From assembly GCF_006345815.1 (NCBI RefSeq), contig NZ_VCIG01000007.1, forward strand, positions 186,001 through 250,000: DNA of 64,000 bases, written 5' to 3'. The notes under the pieces are model-generated. The model was given only the letters and a program-made list of their open reading frames with translations. It was not told the origin of the DNA and did no database searches. The stretch's first letter is position 1. Each line of letters begins with the position of its first letter. The DNA comes from Ochrobactrum sp. CGA5 (GTDB lineage Bacteria > Pseudomonadota > Alphaproteobacteria > Rhizobiales > Rhizobiaceae). Made by a program: the position numbers and the translations under genes. This document shows positions 7,894 to 16,610 of this stretch, in pieces.

Positions 7894-9555
7894 ATGCTGC
7901 GTGTCCTGTTCTATCTGGCTATTGTTGCTGCACTCGGTTTCGGCTTTGCCTGGCTTGCGGACCGTCCGGGCGAACTCGATGTCACCTTCGCAGGCAACCA
8001 CTACAATGTGCCTTTGATAACCGCTGTCGCGGGAATCGTTGCCATTGTCGCGGCCATTCTCATCCTGTGGTGGCTCATCAAGAGCATTATTCAGTCACCT
8101 TACACGCTGCGCAGGCATTTTCGCGCACGCAAGCGCGATCGTGGCTATCAGTCGCTTTCGACCGGATTGATTGCAGCCGGTGCAGGCGACGCGGAAGCGG
8201 CGCGCCGCATGACGAAGCAGGCAGGAAAATTGCTGAGTTCCGATCAGGAGCCGCTGATAAACCTTCTCGAAGCGCAGACCGCGATGCTGGAAGGTCGCAC
8301 GGAAGATGCCCGCAAGGGCTTCGAGGCGATGGTGGAGGATCCCGAGACAAGGCTGCTCGGCTTGCGTGGGCTTTACATCGAAGCCCAGCGCGTTGGTGCC
8401 CTTGATGCTGCCCGCCATTACGCTGCCGAAGCCGCCCAGCAGGCACCGCAGCTTGAATGGGCCTCTTCGGCCATGATGGGCCAGCTTTGTGCCGAGGGCG
8501 ATTGGGACGCTGCGCTGAAGCTCGTGGATGCACGCAAGCAGGCGCTCGCCCATAGCAAGGATGTGGTGAAGAAGGAACGCGCCGCATTACTAACTGCCAA
8601 GGCGATGGCAGTCGTTGATGTCGATCATGCGCAGGCGAAGGCGCTGGCGCTGGATGCAAACAAACTCGCGCCCGATCTGGTGCCCGCCGCCGTGGTTGCC
8701 GCACGTGCGCTTTTTGCCGATGGTGATGTGCGGAAAGGCTCGAAAACTCTGGAAGCCGCCTGGAAACGGTTTCCGCATCCCGACATTGCCTCGACCTATG
8801 TCTATGCCCGCTCCGGGGATACCGCACAGGATCGACTGAAGCGCGCAAAGCATCTGGTATCGCTGCGATCGAACAATCCCGAGGGCAGCCTCGCTCTGGC
8901 GCGTGCCGCCTATGAGGCGGGCGACTATCGCCTTGCGCGCGACAATGCCGAGCAGGTACTTCGCGCCTCGCCGCGTGAAAGCGCATATCTGCTGCTGGCC
9001 GATATTGAAGAAGCTGAAACTGGCGATCAGGGCAAGGTTCGTGAATGGCTGGCGCGTGCGGTCAAGGCACCGCGCGATCCGGCGTGGACCGCAGATGGTT
9101 ATGTTTCCGAACAATGGTCGCCTGTGTCCCCGGTCACCGGTCGGCTCAACAGTTTCGAGTGGAAAGTTCCCTTGGTGGAACTCGCTCCGGCGATTGAAGC
9201 GGAGAGGCCTGAAATCAAAGGTCCGGTGGAGGCAAAGCCGGTCAATCAAATCGTTCTGCCCGAGCCTGGGGAAAAGGCTGACGCGAAGGATATTTCCGCA
9301 GGAACCGAGAACAAGCCGGCTGTTCGCGATGTCGAGGAAGCTGAGGTCATTGTCCCCGCCGCGGAGCCAGTTAAGGTCTCGTCAGCCGTTGCTGTAAAGA
9401 AGGTCGAAGACGTGAAGCCGCCGGTGGCCGATGTCGTCGTGACTGATAACTATGCAGAGGATGAGCCGCGCCGAGAGCACCTTGTGGTGGACGATCCGGG
9501 TGTCGACGAAAGCAAATCTTCACAAAAGGCGCAGAACGGATTGAGGCTTTTCTGA
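7894..9555 (+). CDS. hemY: HemY-like TPR membrane protein
   Basis: A 553-residue protein with two N-terminal membrane helices (about residues 1-20 and 40-65), the HemY_N segment, then TPR-type helical repeats (about 120-400) and an acidic Val/Pro/Lys-rich tail. HemY proteins of this class are linked to haem synthesis by gene order, but have no shown enzymatic role and are not the protoporphyrinogen oxidase that also bears the name. AGGAGG eight bases before ATG 7894 fixes the start; the Mic60 gene ends only ten bases upstream. The low-complexity tail beyond residue 440 is poorly conserved in the family. Confidence 0.9.
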   Translation: MLRVLFYLAIVAALGFGFAWLADRPGELDVTFAGNHYNVPLITAVAGIVAIVAAILILWWLIKSIIQSPYTLRRHFRARKRDRGYQSLSTGLIAAGAGDAEAARRMTKQAGKLLSSDQEPLINLLEAQTAMLEGRTEDARKGFEAMVEDPETRLLGLRGLYIEAQRVGALDAARHYAAEAAQQAPQLEWASSAMMGQLCAEGDWDAALKLVDARKQALAHSKDVVKKERAALLTAKAMAVVDVDHAQAKALALDANKLAPDLVPAAVVAARALFADGDVRKGSKTLEAAWKRFPHPDIASTYVYARSGDTAQDRLKRAKHLVSLRSNNPEGSLALARAAYEAGDYRLARDNAEQVLRASPRESAYLLLADIEEAETGDQGKVREWLARAVKAPRDPAWTADGYVSEQWSPVSPVTGRLNSFEWKVPLVELAPAIEAERPEIKGPVEAKPVNQIVLPEPGEKADAKDISAGTENKPAVRDVEEAEVIVPAAEPVKVSSAVAVKKVEDVKPPVADVVVTDNYAEDEPRREHLVVDDPGVDESKSSQKAQNGLRLF

Positions 9556-9590
9556 TCCGACTTTCCGCGAATCGTTGCCGAAAAACAACG

Positions 9591-9609
9591 CAGCGCACCT
9601 CATGCGCTG
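9591..9609 (+). terminator. Hairpin after hemY, weak terminator
   Basis: CAGCGCA (9591-9597) and TGCGCTG (9603-9609) form a perfect 7-bp stem with a five-base loop. No T-run follows, so it may stop ribonucleases or assist Rho rather than act as an intrinsic terminator. Confidence 0.35.
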
Positions 9610-9735
9610 TAAATGGCAGTGTAAGACAGTTTACTGCCTTGCGTGACCTATCCAGCCCGTTACCTTTGATGTTGCTAACCAAAAGCCGGAACCACGTTTA
9701 CGGTCGGCAAGCAGTGAATGTGGCAGCGAGGGTGA

Positions 9736-10215
9736 ATGTTCGATCGTCTTCTGGACTTTTTAAAAGAACTGCCGGCCAGCGGTTTTCGTGACCGGAACGA
9801 AAAATTCTCCAATGATGATCCACGACTGGCCGCCGCAGCCTTGCTTTATCACATCATGGATGCCGACGGTGAAACGCGCGAAAGTGAGCGCAAGAAGCTC
9901 TCTTCAACGCTGTCGCAGAAATACGGGTTGAAGGGTGATCGCCTGAAACAGTTGATTCTTGCGGCGGAACAAGCCGATCAAGAAGCAATTGATCTGTCGG
10001 ACTTCACGTCGGTTCTGAAGCGACAGCTCGACTATCGCGCAAGGCTCGACCTGATCGGCCTGATGTGGGAAATGGTCTATGCCGATGGCAAGGTGAGCGA
10101 AGTTGAAGCCAATGTGATGTGGCGTGTCGCTGAACTTGTAGGCATCCAGCAGGAAGACCTGAATGCCATTCAGGAGCGCATGGACACGGCAAGCCGCAGT
10201 ACATCCGCCTCCTGA
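9736..10215 (+). CDS. TerB-like (DjlA/TerB domain) protein
   Basis: A 159-residue helical protein of the TerB/tellurite-resistance group. The paired acidic motifs YHIMDADGETRESE near residue 40 and EMVYADGKVSEVEAN near 115 are the metal-binding signatures of the domain. Single-domain TerB proteins are widespread and are not proof of tellurite resistance; no other ter gene is nearby. ATG 9736 follows GGGTGA. It lies alone between hemY and a convergent MFS gene. Confidence 0.85.
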   Translation: MFDRLLDFLKELPASGFRDRNEKFSNDDPRLAAAALLYHIMDADGETRESERKKLSSTLSQKYGLKGDRLKQLILAAEQADQEAIDLSDFTSVLKRQLDYRARLDLIGLMWEMVYADGKVSEVEANVMWRVAELVGIQQEDLNAIQERMDTASRSTSAS

Positions 10216-10237
10216 CAGTCTCAAATATTTCGAGCGA

Positions 10238-11479
10238 TCAAGTACGCCCCTGCAAATGGCGGGCTTTGCGCAACTGTGGGAACATTGCAGCCCAGGCGAC
10301 CGCAACAGCGATTGATCCCAATCCACCGATGACGACGGCAGGAACAGCGCCGAGGGCTGCTGCCATCAGGCCGGCGCGGAACTCGCCAAGCTCGTTCGAT
10401 GCACCCACGAATACCATGTTGACGGCGTTGACGCGACCGCGCACGTGATCGGGAGTCCAGAGTTGCATCAGCGTTTCGCGGATATAGACGCTGATCATAT
10501 CCGCAGCGCCTGCAAGCGCCAGGGCGACGACAGACAGCCATGTCAGGGTCGATACGCCGAAGACAATATTGAAGAAGCCGAAGAGGCCGACGAAGACGAA
10601 CATCACACGGCCAGCATGGTCGCGAATCGGATGCCCAGCCAGCCAGACGGCAGTCAGTACGGCACCGATCCCTGGAGCGGATCGCAGCAAGCCCAGCCCC
10701 CACGGGCCGAGGTCAAGGATGTCGCGCGCATAAACGGGCAGCAGAGCCACCGTTCCGCCAAGCAGCACGGCGAAAAGGTCGAGCGAAATCGCGCCAAGAA
10801 CGATCTTCTCCTTCCAGATATAGCGGAAGCCAGCCAGCATGCTCGTCAGCGAGCGCTGCTCGGTAAGCGTGTGCTGTGTGGGCTTTGGAATGGAGAAGAT
10901 CAGCAAGGAGCCGATCAGCAGGAACAGCGTTGCGATGGAATAGGCCGCGACCGGAGAAATTCCATAGAGCAGGCCCCCCGCAACCGGTCCCACGATTGTC
11001 GCCACCTGCCATGCCGATGAATTCCATGAAACGGCGTTGGCGAAATCCTCTGTCGGCACGAGGTTGACAACCAATGACGCAGAAGAAGGGCCCAGAAACG
11101 CGCGTGCGACACCAAAGAGGGTCAGTGCTGCAAAGACGGTCAGGGGCTCGAACAGCCCTGCAAGCGTCAGATAGAGCAGCAGCGCCGTTACCATGCTCTC
11201 GAGAATGAGCGACAAGCCCATGATGAAGCGTCTGCCGAAACGATCGGCAGCAGCGCCGGTTATCAGAACCAGCAGTAGGGCCGGTAGGAATTGCACAAGT
11301 CCGACCATGCCCAGATTGAAGGCATCACGGGTGAGATCATAGATCTGCCAACCCACCGACACACTTACGATTTGCACGGCAAAAGCGCTCAGGAAGCGTG
11401 CGCCCCAGTATTTTTTGAAGGCAGAGTGCCGGAATGCTGCGTAACGATCCGAAGAAGGAGCATCAGGGGTGGGGGACAT
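10238..11479 (-). CDS. MFS transporter (EntS/MFS_3 type)
   Basis: A 413-residue major facilitator with about twelve membrane helices. GWQIYDLTRDAFNLGMVGL near residue 45 and the loop AADRFGRRFIMG near 78 match the A motif region of EntS-like exporters. The second half repeats the pattern (PIRDHAGRVMF near 285). Relatives export siderophores or drugs, but no siderophore gene is near, so the substrate is unknown. It converges on the TerB-like gene with 22 bases between the stops. A dispersed repeat lies just upstream of its ATG. Confidence 0.85.
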   Translation of the reverse strand: MSPTPDAPSSDRYAAFRHSAFKKYWGARFLSAFAVQIVSVSVGWQIYDLTRDAFNLGMVGLVQFLPALLLVLITGAAADRFGRRFIMGLSLILESMVTALLLYLTLAGLFEPLTVFAALTLFGVARAFLGPSSASLVVNLVPTEDFANAVSWNSSAWQVATIVGPVAGGLLYGISPVAAYSIATLFLLIGSLLIFSIPKPTQHTLTEQRSLTSMLAGFRYIWKEKIVLGAISLDLFAVLLGGTVALLPVYARDILDLGPWGLGLLRSAPGIGAVLTAVWLAGHPIRDHAGRVMFVFVGLFGFFNIVFGVSTLTWLSVVALALAGAADMISVYIRETLMQLWTPDHVRGRVNAVNMVFVGASNELGEFRAGLMAAALGAVPAVVIGGLGSIAVAVAWAAMFPQLRKARHLQGRT

Positions 11480-11490
11480 TGCTCATAACA

Positions 11491-11548
11491 TCTAAAGCAT
11501 TTCCAGCAAAAGTACGAAGCGGCTTTGCTTGGCATAATGCGCAACAAC
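11491..11548. repeat. Dispersed repeat of a second family
   Basis: TCTAAAGCATTTCCAGCAAA, then AGTACGAAGCGGCTTTGC and AATGCGCAACAACAG, resembles a common rhizobial intergenic element (AAAGCATTTCCAGCAAAAGT core). It is unrelated to the AACCGGTT copies. It lies twelve bases upstream of the MFS start codon. Confidence 0.55.
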
Positions 11549-11644
11549 AGGAAGATGGGTGTTACTTACAGCATCCTTCCCATGATCGGAACCACTTTTG
11601 TGAAGTTCAGCATCAGTCAGTTTCAATGTAGTCTTCAAAAGCAA

Positions 11645-11670
11645 GAAAGGCCGGTTTGAGCCGGCCTTTC
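11645..11670 (-). terminator. Intrinsic terminator of aqpZ
   Basis: GAAAGGCCGG and CCGGCCTTTC form a 10-bp stem with the loop TTTGAG, 17 bases after the aqpZ stop codon. A T-rich stretch follows in the minus direction. Confidence 0.8.
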
Positions 11671-11687
11671 TTTGTTGTGGTTCGGGA

Positions 11688-12374
11688 TCAATCCTTGCCG
11701 AGTAGGCCTTTCCATATGACCGCGCCGATAGCCGCGCCAACAAGCGGCGCTACCCAGAACAGCCAGAGCTGGCTGAGTGCAGCCGTGTCGGCGAAGAGAG
11801 CGACGCCGGTCGAGCGGGCCGGGTTGACCGATGTATTGGTGACCGGGATCGAAACCAGATGGATCAGCGTCAGACCGAGACCGATGGCAATTGGAGCAAA
11901 GCCAGCTGGAGCCAACGACGACGTGGAGCCCAAAATGATGATGAGGAAAAAGGCCGTCAGGACAACCTCAATGAGCAGTCCTGCCATCATACTGTAGCCG
12001 CCTGGCGAAAGTTCGCCAAAGCCGTTTGAAGCAAGGCCACCGGCCGAGAAGCCTTCTTTGCCGGACGCAATGAGGAAGAGCACGGCCGCAGCCGCAATAG
12101 CACCCAGAACCTGTGCAACCCAGTATGGGATCAGGTCCTTGGCTGGAAAACGTCCAGCCACCATGAGGCCCAAGGAAACGGCGGGATTGAAATGCCCGCC
12201 GGAAATGCCGCCTACAGCATAGGCCATGGTAAGGACAGTCAAGCCAAAGGCGAGGGCGACACCGAGAAAGCCGATGCCCAGTTCAGGGAAGGCTGCGGCG
12301 AGGATTGCGCTGCCACAGCCGCCGAAAACAAGCCAGAATGTTCCGAAAAACTCAGCCGACAATTTGTTAAGCAT
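11688..12374 (-). CDS. aqpZ: Aquaporin Z
   Basis: A 228-residue MIP-family water channel of the inner membrane with six membrane helices. The two pore motifs are complete: [11 protein letters not shown] near residue 62 and [10 protein letters not shown] near 185. The start [16 protein letters not shown] is that of AqpZ, and the residues around the filter fit water rather than glycerol selectivity. ATG 12374 is used; an in-frame TTG four codons upstream is not needed. It is a single-gene unit with its own terminator and an AT-rich upstream region. Confidence 0.95.
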   Translation of the reverse strand: MLNKLSAEFFGTFWLVFGGCGSAILAAAFPELGIGFLGVALAFGLTVLTMAYAVGGISGGHFNPAVSLGLMVAGRFPAKDLIPYWVAQVLGAIAAAAVLFLIASGKEGFSAGGLASNGFGELSPGGYSMMAGLLIEVVLTAFFLIIILGSTSSLAPAGFAPIAIGLGLTLIHLVSIPVTNTSVNPARSTGVALFADTAALSQLWLFWVAPLVGAAIGAVIWKGLLGKD

Positions 12375-12750
12375 GGAAGTCCCCAAGGTTGGTGTATTGA
12401 AAATGTCATATGCGAATCATATAGAAAGAAGCATATAGTCGTCTTTTTCTTTCGACAATCGCGTTTAACTTTATTGCGGGGTTTTGTTGTCTGCGAATCT
12501 CCCTTTCATTTTAGTAAATAGAAAAGCTATTCTTCCTGTATTCGGGTTTGCTTTTATGCATCTACTAATTTGGGTTCCGACAGACAGGAAGAGCTGCTCG
12601 ACTGGGCTTGTCTAAAAGCTCTCGACCCCGTTCAGCTGTATTGCGGAGGAGGGTGCCGACACGTTATAAGCGCAGATGTCGAATGGGCGACGCTTGCCGA
12701 TACAAAATTGTTTGGCTGGGCTTTCGCGGGGCAGATTGGAGTTGTCAGCC
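12375..12750. other. Gene-poor stretch upstream of aqpZ with a doubtful 74-codon ORF
   Basis: The part next to aqpZ (12390-12560) is AT-rich and probably holds the aqpZ promoter. From a TTG at 12570 a plus-strand frame runs to 12794 (start MGSDRQEELLDWACLKALDP) and overlaps the next gene. It has no clear ribosome-binding site and I do not recognise it; it may be the remnant of a phage gene. Nothing else is evident. Confidence 0.5.
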
Positions 12751-13023
12751 TTGAACACTCATCGTGGAACGAAAACACAAAGGCTCGTTTTTGAGGTGGC
12801 TAAAGTCGTTCCGATTGTTGCGGCCCTGTCGGGCTGTACAGCGACTGCATGGACCGAAAAAGTCAAGATCGACAGTACGCCCATGCCTACGGAATGCGCG
12901 GGCTGGGAGAAAATTGATCTCAAGCAGCGCACGACATTGGTTCTTTTGCGCGAAGACCCACGTCTCGTCGTCGCAATCGATTCGCACAATCTCAAAGGCC
13001 GCAACCTCGGTTGCTGGCAGTAG
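12751..13023 (+). CDS. Small phage-type lipoprotein, orphan
   Basis: A 90-residue predicted lipoprotein. A basic N-terminus (NTHRGTKTQR) precedes a hydrophobic stretch and the lipobox LSGC at residues 26-29. The mature part has TECAGWEKIDL and ends IDSHNLKGRNLGCW. The pattern C-x-GW ... HN-x2-G-x3-GCW recalls small proteins found near lysis or tail genes of rhizobial prophages. The start chosen is TTG 12751 with TTGGAG nine bases upstream; ATG 12676 or GTG 12796 are alternatives. No other phage gene surrounds it, so it is either a relic or a domesticated gene. It converges on the next minus-strand gene. Confidence 0.6.
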   Translation: MNTHRGTKTQRLVFEVAKVVPIVAALSGCTATAWTEKVKIDSTPMPTECAGWEKIDLKQRTTLVLLREDPRLVVAIDSHNLKGRNLGCWQ

Positions 13024-13033
13024 CCGTACCGTT

Positions 13034-13660
13034 TTAAGTTGGTGCGGCCAATCGCACATCGACGTTCTCGATAGTGCCGCGCAGCGCCGGAAGCACTGTT
13101 TCAAAGTTGATATACGCACCGGGTTTCAACATGGTTTTACCGAGGGGCAGACGACGTTCGCGTTTGCTGCCATTGCTATAAGTGATCATGACGATCAGCG
13201 GTGGCGCGGCGCGTTCCTCATCTGCGATGTTCCGTATGCGCCCGCCGACACTCAGCACGTCGCCTTTATCATGCACTGCAATGCTGGTTCGGAGATTGCT
13301 TAGCTGAAGCGCCGAAATCAGCGGCAGGGCCGGCTGTCCGCCGGCAAACGGCTTATAGGAAAGAAGGGTATACCCGCCCGCTATCCAGAAGGCGGTCGTT
13401 GCGCAAAGAGCGACGAAAACCCAATAACCGAAGCCCGGCCATTCGCTTTGAATGCCCGCTTCGGGCAGCAACTTGCCCGGTGTGAACGACTTCTGCGAAA
13501 TGCCGTATGATAGGGATTTCGGGCGCGGCGAGGCCGGGAGAATGGTTTCAAATTCAGCGTCCTCGACCGGTTCGGCATCGAAAGCAAACCATGTCGCGCT
13601 ATGAGTTTCGCGCAAAGGCCCGCGCGACTTCCGCGCTGTCGATGGTTTTCTCGCCATCAT
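13034..13660 (-). CDS. Hypothetical single-span membrane protein divergent from ftsE
   Basis: A 208-residue protein with a basic start (MMARKPSTARKSRG), one membrane helix near residues 90-112 (YWVFVALCATTAFWIAGGY) and a C-terminal beta-rich domain of about 95 residues (from SALQLSNLRTSI), presumably periplasmic. The position beside ftsE and the single-helix layout match a Rhizobiales family whose longer members carry an N-terminal zinc ribbon. No CxxC pair is visible here, so that part is missing. The start is placed at ATG 13660, with AAGGAAG upstream, rather than in the longer open frame. Function unknown. Confidence 0.7.
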   Translation of the reverse strand: MMARKPSTARKSRGPLRETHSATWFAFDAEPVEDAEFETILPASPRPKSLSYGISQKSFTPGKLLPEAGIQSEWPGFGYWVFVALCATTAFWIAGGYTLLSYKPFAGGQPALPLISALQLSNLRTSIAVHDKGDVLSVGGRIRNIADEERAAPPLIVMITYSNGSKRERRLPLGKTMLKPGAYINFETVLPALRGTIENVDVRLAAPT

Positions 13661-13876
13661 GCCGTCATCTTCCTTTGCGTTTTTCGCCCCTTCGACCAAT
13701 TCCACACACTGGCTCAGAATGGTTAATGCTTCATGGCCAGCGCCACGGTCACGCATTTTTTAAGGCTCGCTCGAGCAGAATTAACGCAACATTAACCATA
13801 GAGGATAAAGGTCGATCTGATATCCATGTCATCCGTGCGTCCTTTAGCGCGCGGACAATTGAAGAGAAACAGCCCG

Positions 13877-14536
13877 GTGATACGTTTCGAGAATGTCGGC
13901 CTTCGATATGGAATGGGTCCTGAGATCTTGCGCGATGTCAGTTTCCATATTCCGCCGCGTTCATTTCAGTTTCTGACCGGCCCGTCAGGGGCCGGGAAAA
14001 CCTCGCTCATGCGCCTTCTCTTCATGGCGCTGAAGCCTACGCGCGGCCTCATCAATATTTTCGGCAGGGATGTTGCGCGGCTCAATCATGCGGAAATTCC
14101 GCTTCTGCGCCGCCGCATTGGTATCGTTTTTCAGGATTTTCGCCTGCTCGATCATATGACCACTTATGAGAATGTGGCGCTGCCGCTACGTGTCCGCGGA
14201 AAGGAAGAGGCGACCTATCGTCACGAGGTGGAGGAGCTGCTGCATTGGGTCGGGCTCGGCGACAGAATGAACGTGTTGCCGCCGGTTCTTTCGGGCGGAG
14301 AGAAGCAGCGCGCAGCGATTGCCCGCGCGCTTATCGATCAGCCGGAACTTCTTCTGGCCGACGAACCGACGGGCAATGTCGATCCGCCTCTTGCAAAGCG
14401 TCTACTGCGCCTTTTCACCGAGTTGAATCGTTCTGGAACGGCTGTGATTATCGCGACCCACGATCTTTCCCTGATGGAGCAGGTTGATGCGCGACGCATG
14501 ATCCTCGAACATGGGCGGCTCGACATTTATGATTGA
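13877..14536 (+). CDS. ftsE: Cell-division ABC transporter ATPase FtsE
   Basis: A 219-residue ATPase that pairs with FtsX at the septum to activate peptidoglycan hydrolases. It shows the Walker A motif TGPSGAGKTS near 36, the Q-loop VFQDFRLLDHMTTYENVALP, the signature LSGGEKQR near 136 and Walker B LLLADEPTG near 159. The start is set at GTG 13877, which gives the usual MIRFENV beginning and length; ATG 13826 would add 17 residues foreign to the family. It overlaps ftsX by eight bases and is divergent from the membrane protein upstream. Confidence 0.93.
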   Translation: MIRFENVGLRYGMGPEILRDVSFHIPPRSFQFLTGPSGAGKTSLMRLLFMALKPTRGLINIFGRDVARLNHAEIPLLRRRIGIVFQDFRLLDHMTTYENVALPLRVRGKEEATYRHEVEELLHWVGLGDRMNVLPPVLSGGEKQRAAIARALIDQPELLLADEPTGNVDPPLAKRLLRLFTELNRSGTAVIIATHDLSLMEQVDARRMILEHGRLDIYD

Positions 14537-15554
14537 TGTGAAGAACGCCTGGCGACGTACATTGACTGATATCCAGGTCCGTTTCGAGGACCTCAGGGAC
14601 ATGTTGCTTGTCCGCATTGGCAAACGCCGGAAACGACAGGGACCAAGCCCCATCGTGCCTGATGGCAGCGTGACAGGCAACGCACTTGTCATCGTGATTG
14701 CTATCATGACGTTTCTGGCATGTCTGACGATGGGAGGAGTGACACTTGTCCGCGCCTCGGCTGCCGCCTGGCAGAGCCAGATCGCCCGCGAAGCCACAAT
14801 CCAGATTCGTCCTGTCGACGGACAGGACATGGAAAAGGCTCTGGTTCAAGCGAGTGAGATCGCGCGTGGCTTTGCTGGTGTAAAAGGCGCGAGTATTATC
14901 GACAAGGATGCGACCGCGCGGCTTCTCGAACCATGGCTCGGTAGTGGCCTCAATATCGATGAACTGCCCGTGCCGAGGCTCGTTGTGGTGACGATCGATG
15001 AAAATGCGCCGCCTGACTTTGAAACCATGCGGGCTGAAATCACACGCGCCATTCCGGCGGCAACGTTTGACGATCACCGTACCTGGGTTGATCGACTTGT
15101 CTCCATGGCGCATACGACGGTGCTCGTTGGGACAGCCGTTCTTTCGCTCGTGATTGCTGCGACCATTTTGACCGTGATCTTTGCCACACGTGGCGCAATG
15201 TCCGGTAACAGCCATATTATCGAGGTGCTTCATTTTATTGGCGCTGAATCGAAATTTGTGGCGCGCGAGTTCGAATGGCACTTCTTCCGCACCGCATTGA
15301 AGGGTGCGCTTTGTGGCGGTGCGGCGGCAATGTTCGTATTTCTGGTCTTCTCGTGGTGGGCATCAAGCCATGTGGCAACCCCCGAAGGCGATCAGGCTGC
15401 TGCCATGTTCGGCAATTTCGCCGTTGGGCGCAGCGGTTACATCGGCGCTGCCGTCATCATTATTCTGGTCAGCTTCCTGACCATGCTGACAAGTCGCCTG
15501 ACTGTGATCCGACAGCTTGCAACCATGGACGGTCCGGGAGTACGCTCCGAATGA
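14529..15554 (+). CDS. ftsX: Cell-division protein FtsX
   Basis: A 341-residue permease-like partner of FtsE. It has the FtsX layout: a cytoplasmic N-terminus, a membrane helix near residue 55 (ALVIVIAIMTFLACLTMGG), a periplasmic loop of about 120 residues that contacts hydrolase activators, then three more helices (about 200, 255 and 310). ATG 14529 lies inside the ftsE end, so translation is coupled. Its stop codon overlaps the next start (ATGA). Confidence 0.92.
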   Translation: MIDVKNAWRRTLTDIQVRFEDLRDMLLVRIGKRRKRQGPSPIVPDGSVTGNALVIVIAIMTFLACLTMGGVTLVRASAAAWQSQIAREATIQIRPVDGQDMEKALVQASEIARGFAGVKGASIIDKDATARLLEPWLGSGLNIDELPVPRLVVVTIDENAPPDFETMRAEITRAIPAATFDDHRTWVDRLVSMAHTTVLVGTAVLSLVIAATILTVIFATRGAMSGNSHIIEVLHFIGAESKFVAREFEWHFFRTALKGALCGGAAAMFVFLVFSWWASSHVATPEGDQAAAMFGNFAVGRSGYIGAAVIIILVSFLTMLTSRLTVIRQLATMDGPGVRSE

Positions 15555-16459
15555 AGACCTTTTCCGATCTGGCCGCTTTCAAGACAAGTTTTTCGCCCGT
15601 TTCTCCGACTTCTCGCCGCAATGCTGGCTATGATGGGCGAAGAGATGTTACGCGAATTCCGCAAGCGCCATCGGAGGGACACCGGTCGAGTGACGATGCA
15701 GTGGCACAGAGGCAGACAGCAAACGGACTCTCTACGGGAGTTGTGGTCTGGCGCCGTAATCGGAGGAGCATTTCCCTGCACTCCTTTACGATTGCATCCG
15801 GCAATTTCTTATGGTCTGTGATGATGCGCATGTTCAGACGTCTCCAGCCCGTTTCCATCATTCTGTTTATTGTTCTTCTGGCGTTTCTCGTCGGCTTCGT
15901 CGCGTTTGGTGAAAAGGTCACCAGCATGCAGCCTCCGGCGCTTGACCAGCCTGCCGATGCGATCATCGTTCTGACTGGCGGACAATCCAGAATACAGGCT
16001 GCTGTCAATCTTCTGAAGGACAAGCGAGGGAAGCGTCTTCTGATCAGCGGTGTTCATCCGGCCACTAATGAAAAGACGTTGCAGCGTGCAACCCATGCGG
16101 ACCAGAGCCTGTTCGATTGCTGTGTCGATCTCGACCGGTCGGCTCTCAACACCGTCGGCAACGCGACGGAAAGCGAACGCTGGATTCGCACCAACAATTA
16201 CCGTCGTGTGATCCTGGTTACGAATAACTATCATATTCCGCGCAGCACGCTGGAAATGTCCTATCGCATGAAAGATGTGGAATTCATTCCCTATCCGGTC
16301 GTTAATGGGGAACGCCGTGAACATAGCTGGGTTGCCGAAAGCGACACTTTGCGCGTGCTCTTTATCGAGTATGTGAAATATCTGGGCGCTGTCGTGCGTG
16401 TCGGGGCGACCGAACTGTTTGGAACACGGCCCGGGCAAAATACAGTGACTGAGAACTGA
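15551..16459 (+). CDS. YdcF family (DUF218) membrane protein
   Basis: A 302-residue protein with a polar N-terminal tail of about 90 residues, one membrane helix near 100-120 (SIILFIVLLAFLVGFVAFG) and a DUF218 domain (ADAIIVLTGGQSRIQAAVNLL, then NATESERWIRTNNYRRVILVTNNYHIPRS). DUF218 proteins (SanA, ElyC, YdcF) act in envelope homeostasis; the exact reaction is unsettled. The four-base overlap with ftsX ties it to division. The long N-terminal tail is rich in Arg and Ser, and the true start could lie later, at ATG 15821 or 15824 before the helix. Confidence 0.85.
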   Translation: MKTFSDLAAFKTSFSPVSPTSRRNAGYDGRRDVTRIPQAPSEGHRSSDDAVAQRQTANGLSTGVVVWRRNRRSISLHSFTIASGNFLWSVMMRMFRRLQPVSIILFIVLLAFLVGFVAFGEKVTSMQPPALDQPADAIIVLTGGQSRIQAAVNLLKDKRGKRLLISGVHPATNEKTLQRATHADQSLFDCCVDLDRSALNTVGNATESERWIRTNNYRRVILVTNNYHIPRSTLEMSYRMKDVEFIPYPVVNGERREHSWVAESDTLRVLFIEYVKYLGAVVRVGATELFGTRPGQNTVTEN

Positions 16460-16610
16460 TCTCGCTGCGGGTTTACGATTTCCTGATGGAAATGGCCGCT
16501 CTTCCTGATATATCGATGCCGTCACTTTCTGCAAAAAGTCCAGAATTCGCGCGTGATCGTTTACCGCCAGTCGGGAGCGAAAATGCTTTAGCCAGGGTCT
16601 GCACCGACTG

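Noticed and set aside
13769-13790. Shared CTCGAGCAGAATT string here and near 39340
   Set aside because: Only 13 bases, in unrelated contexts without further likeness; it is probably chance.
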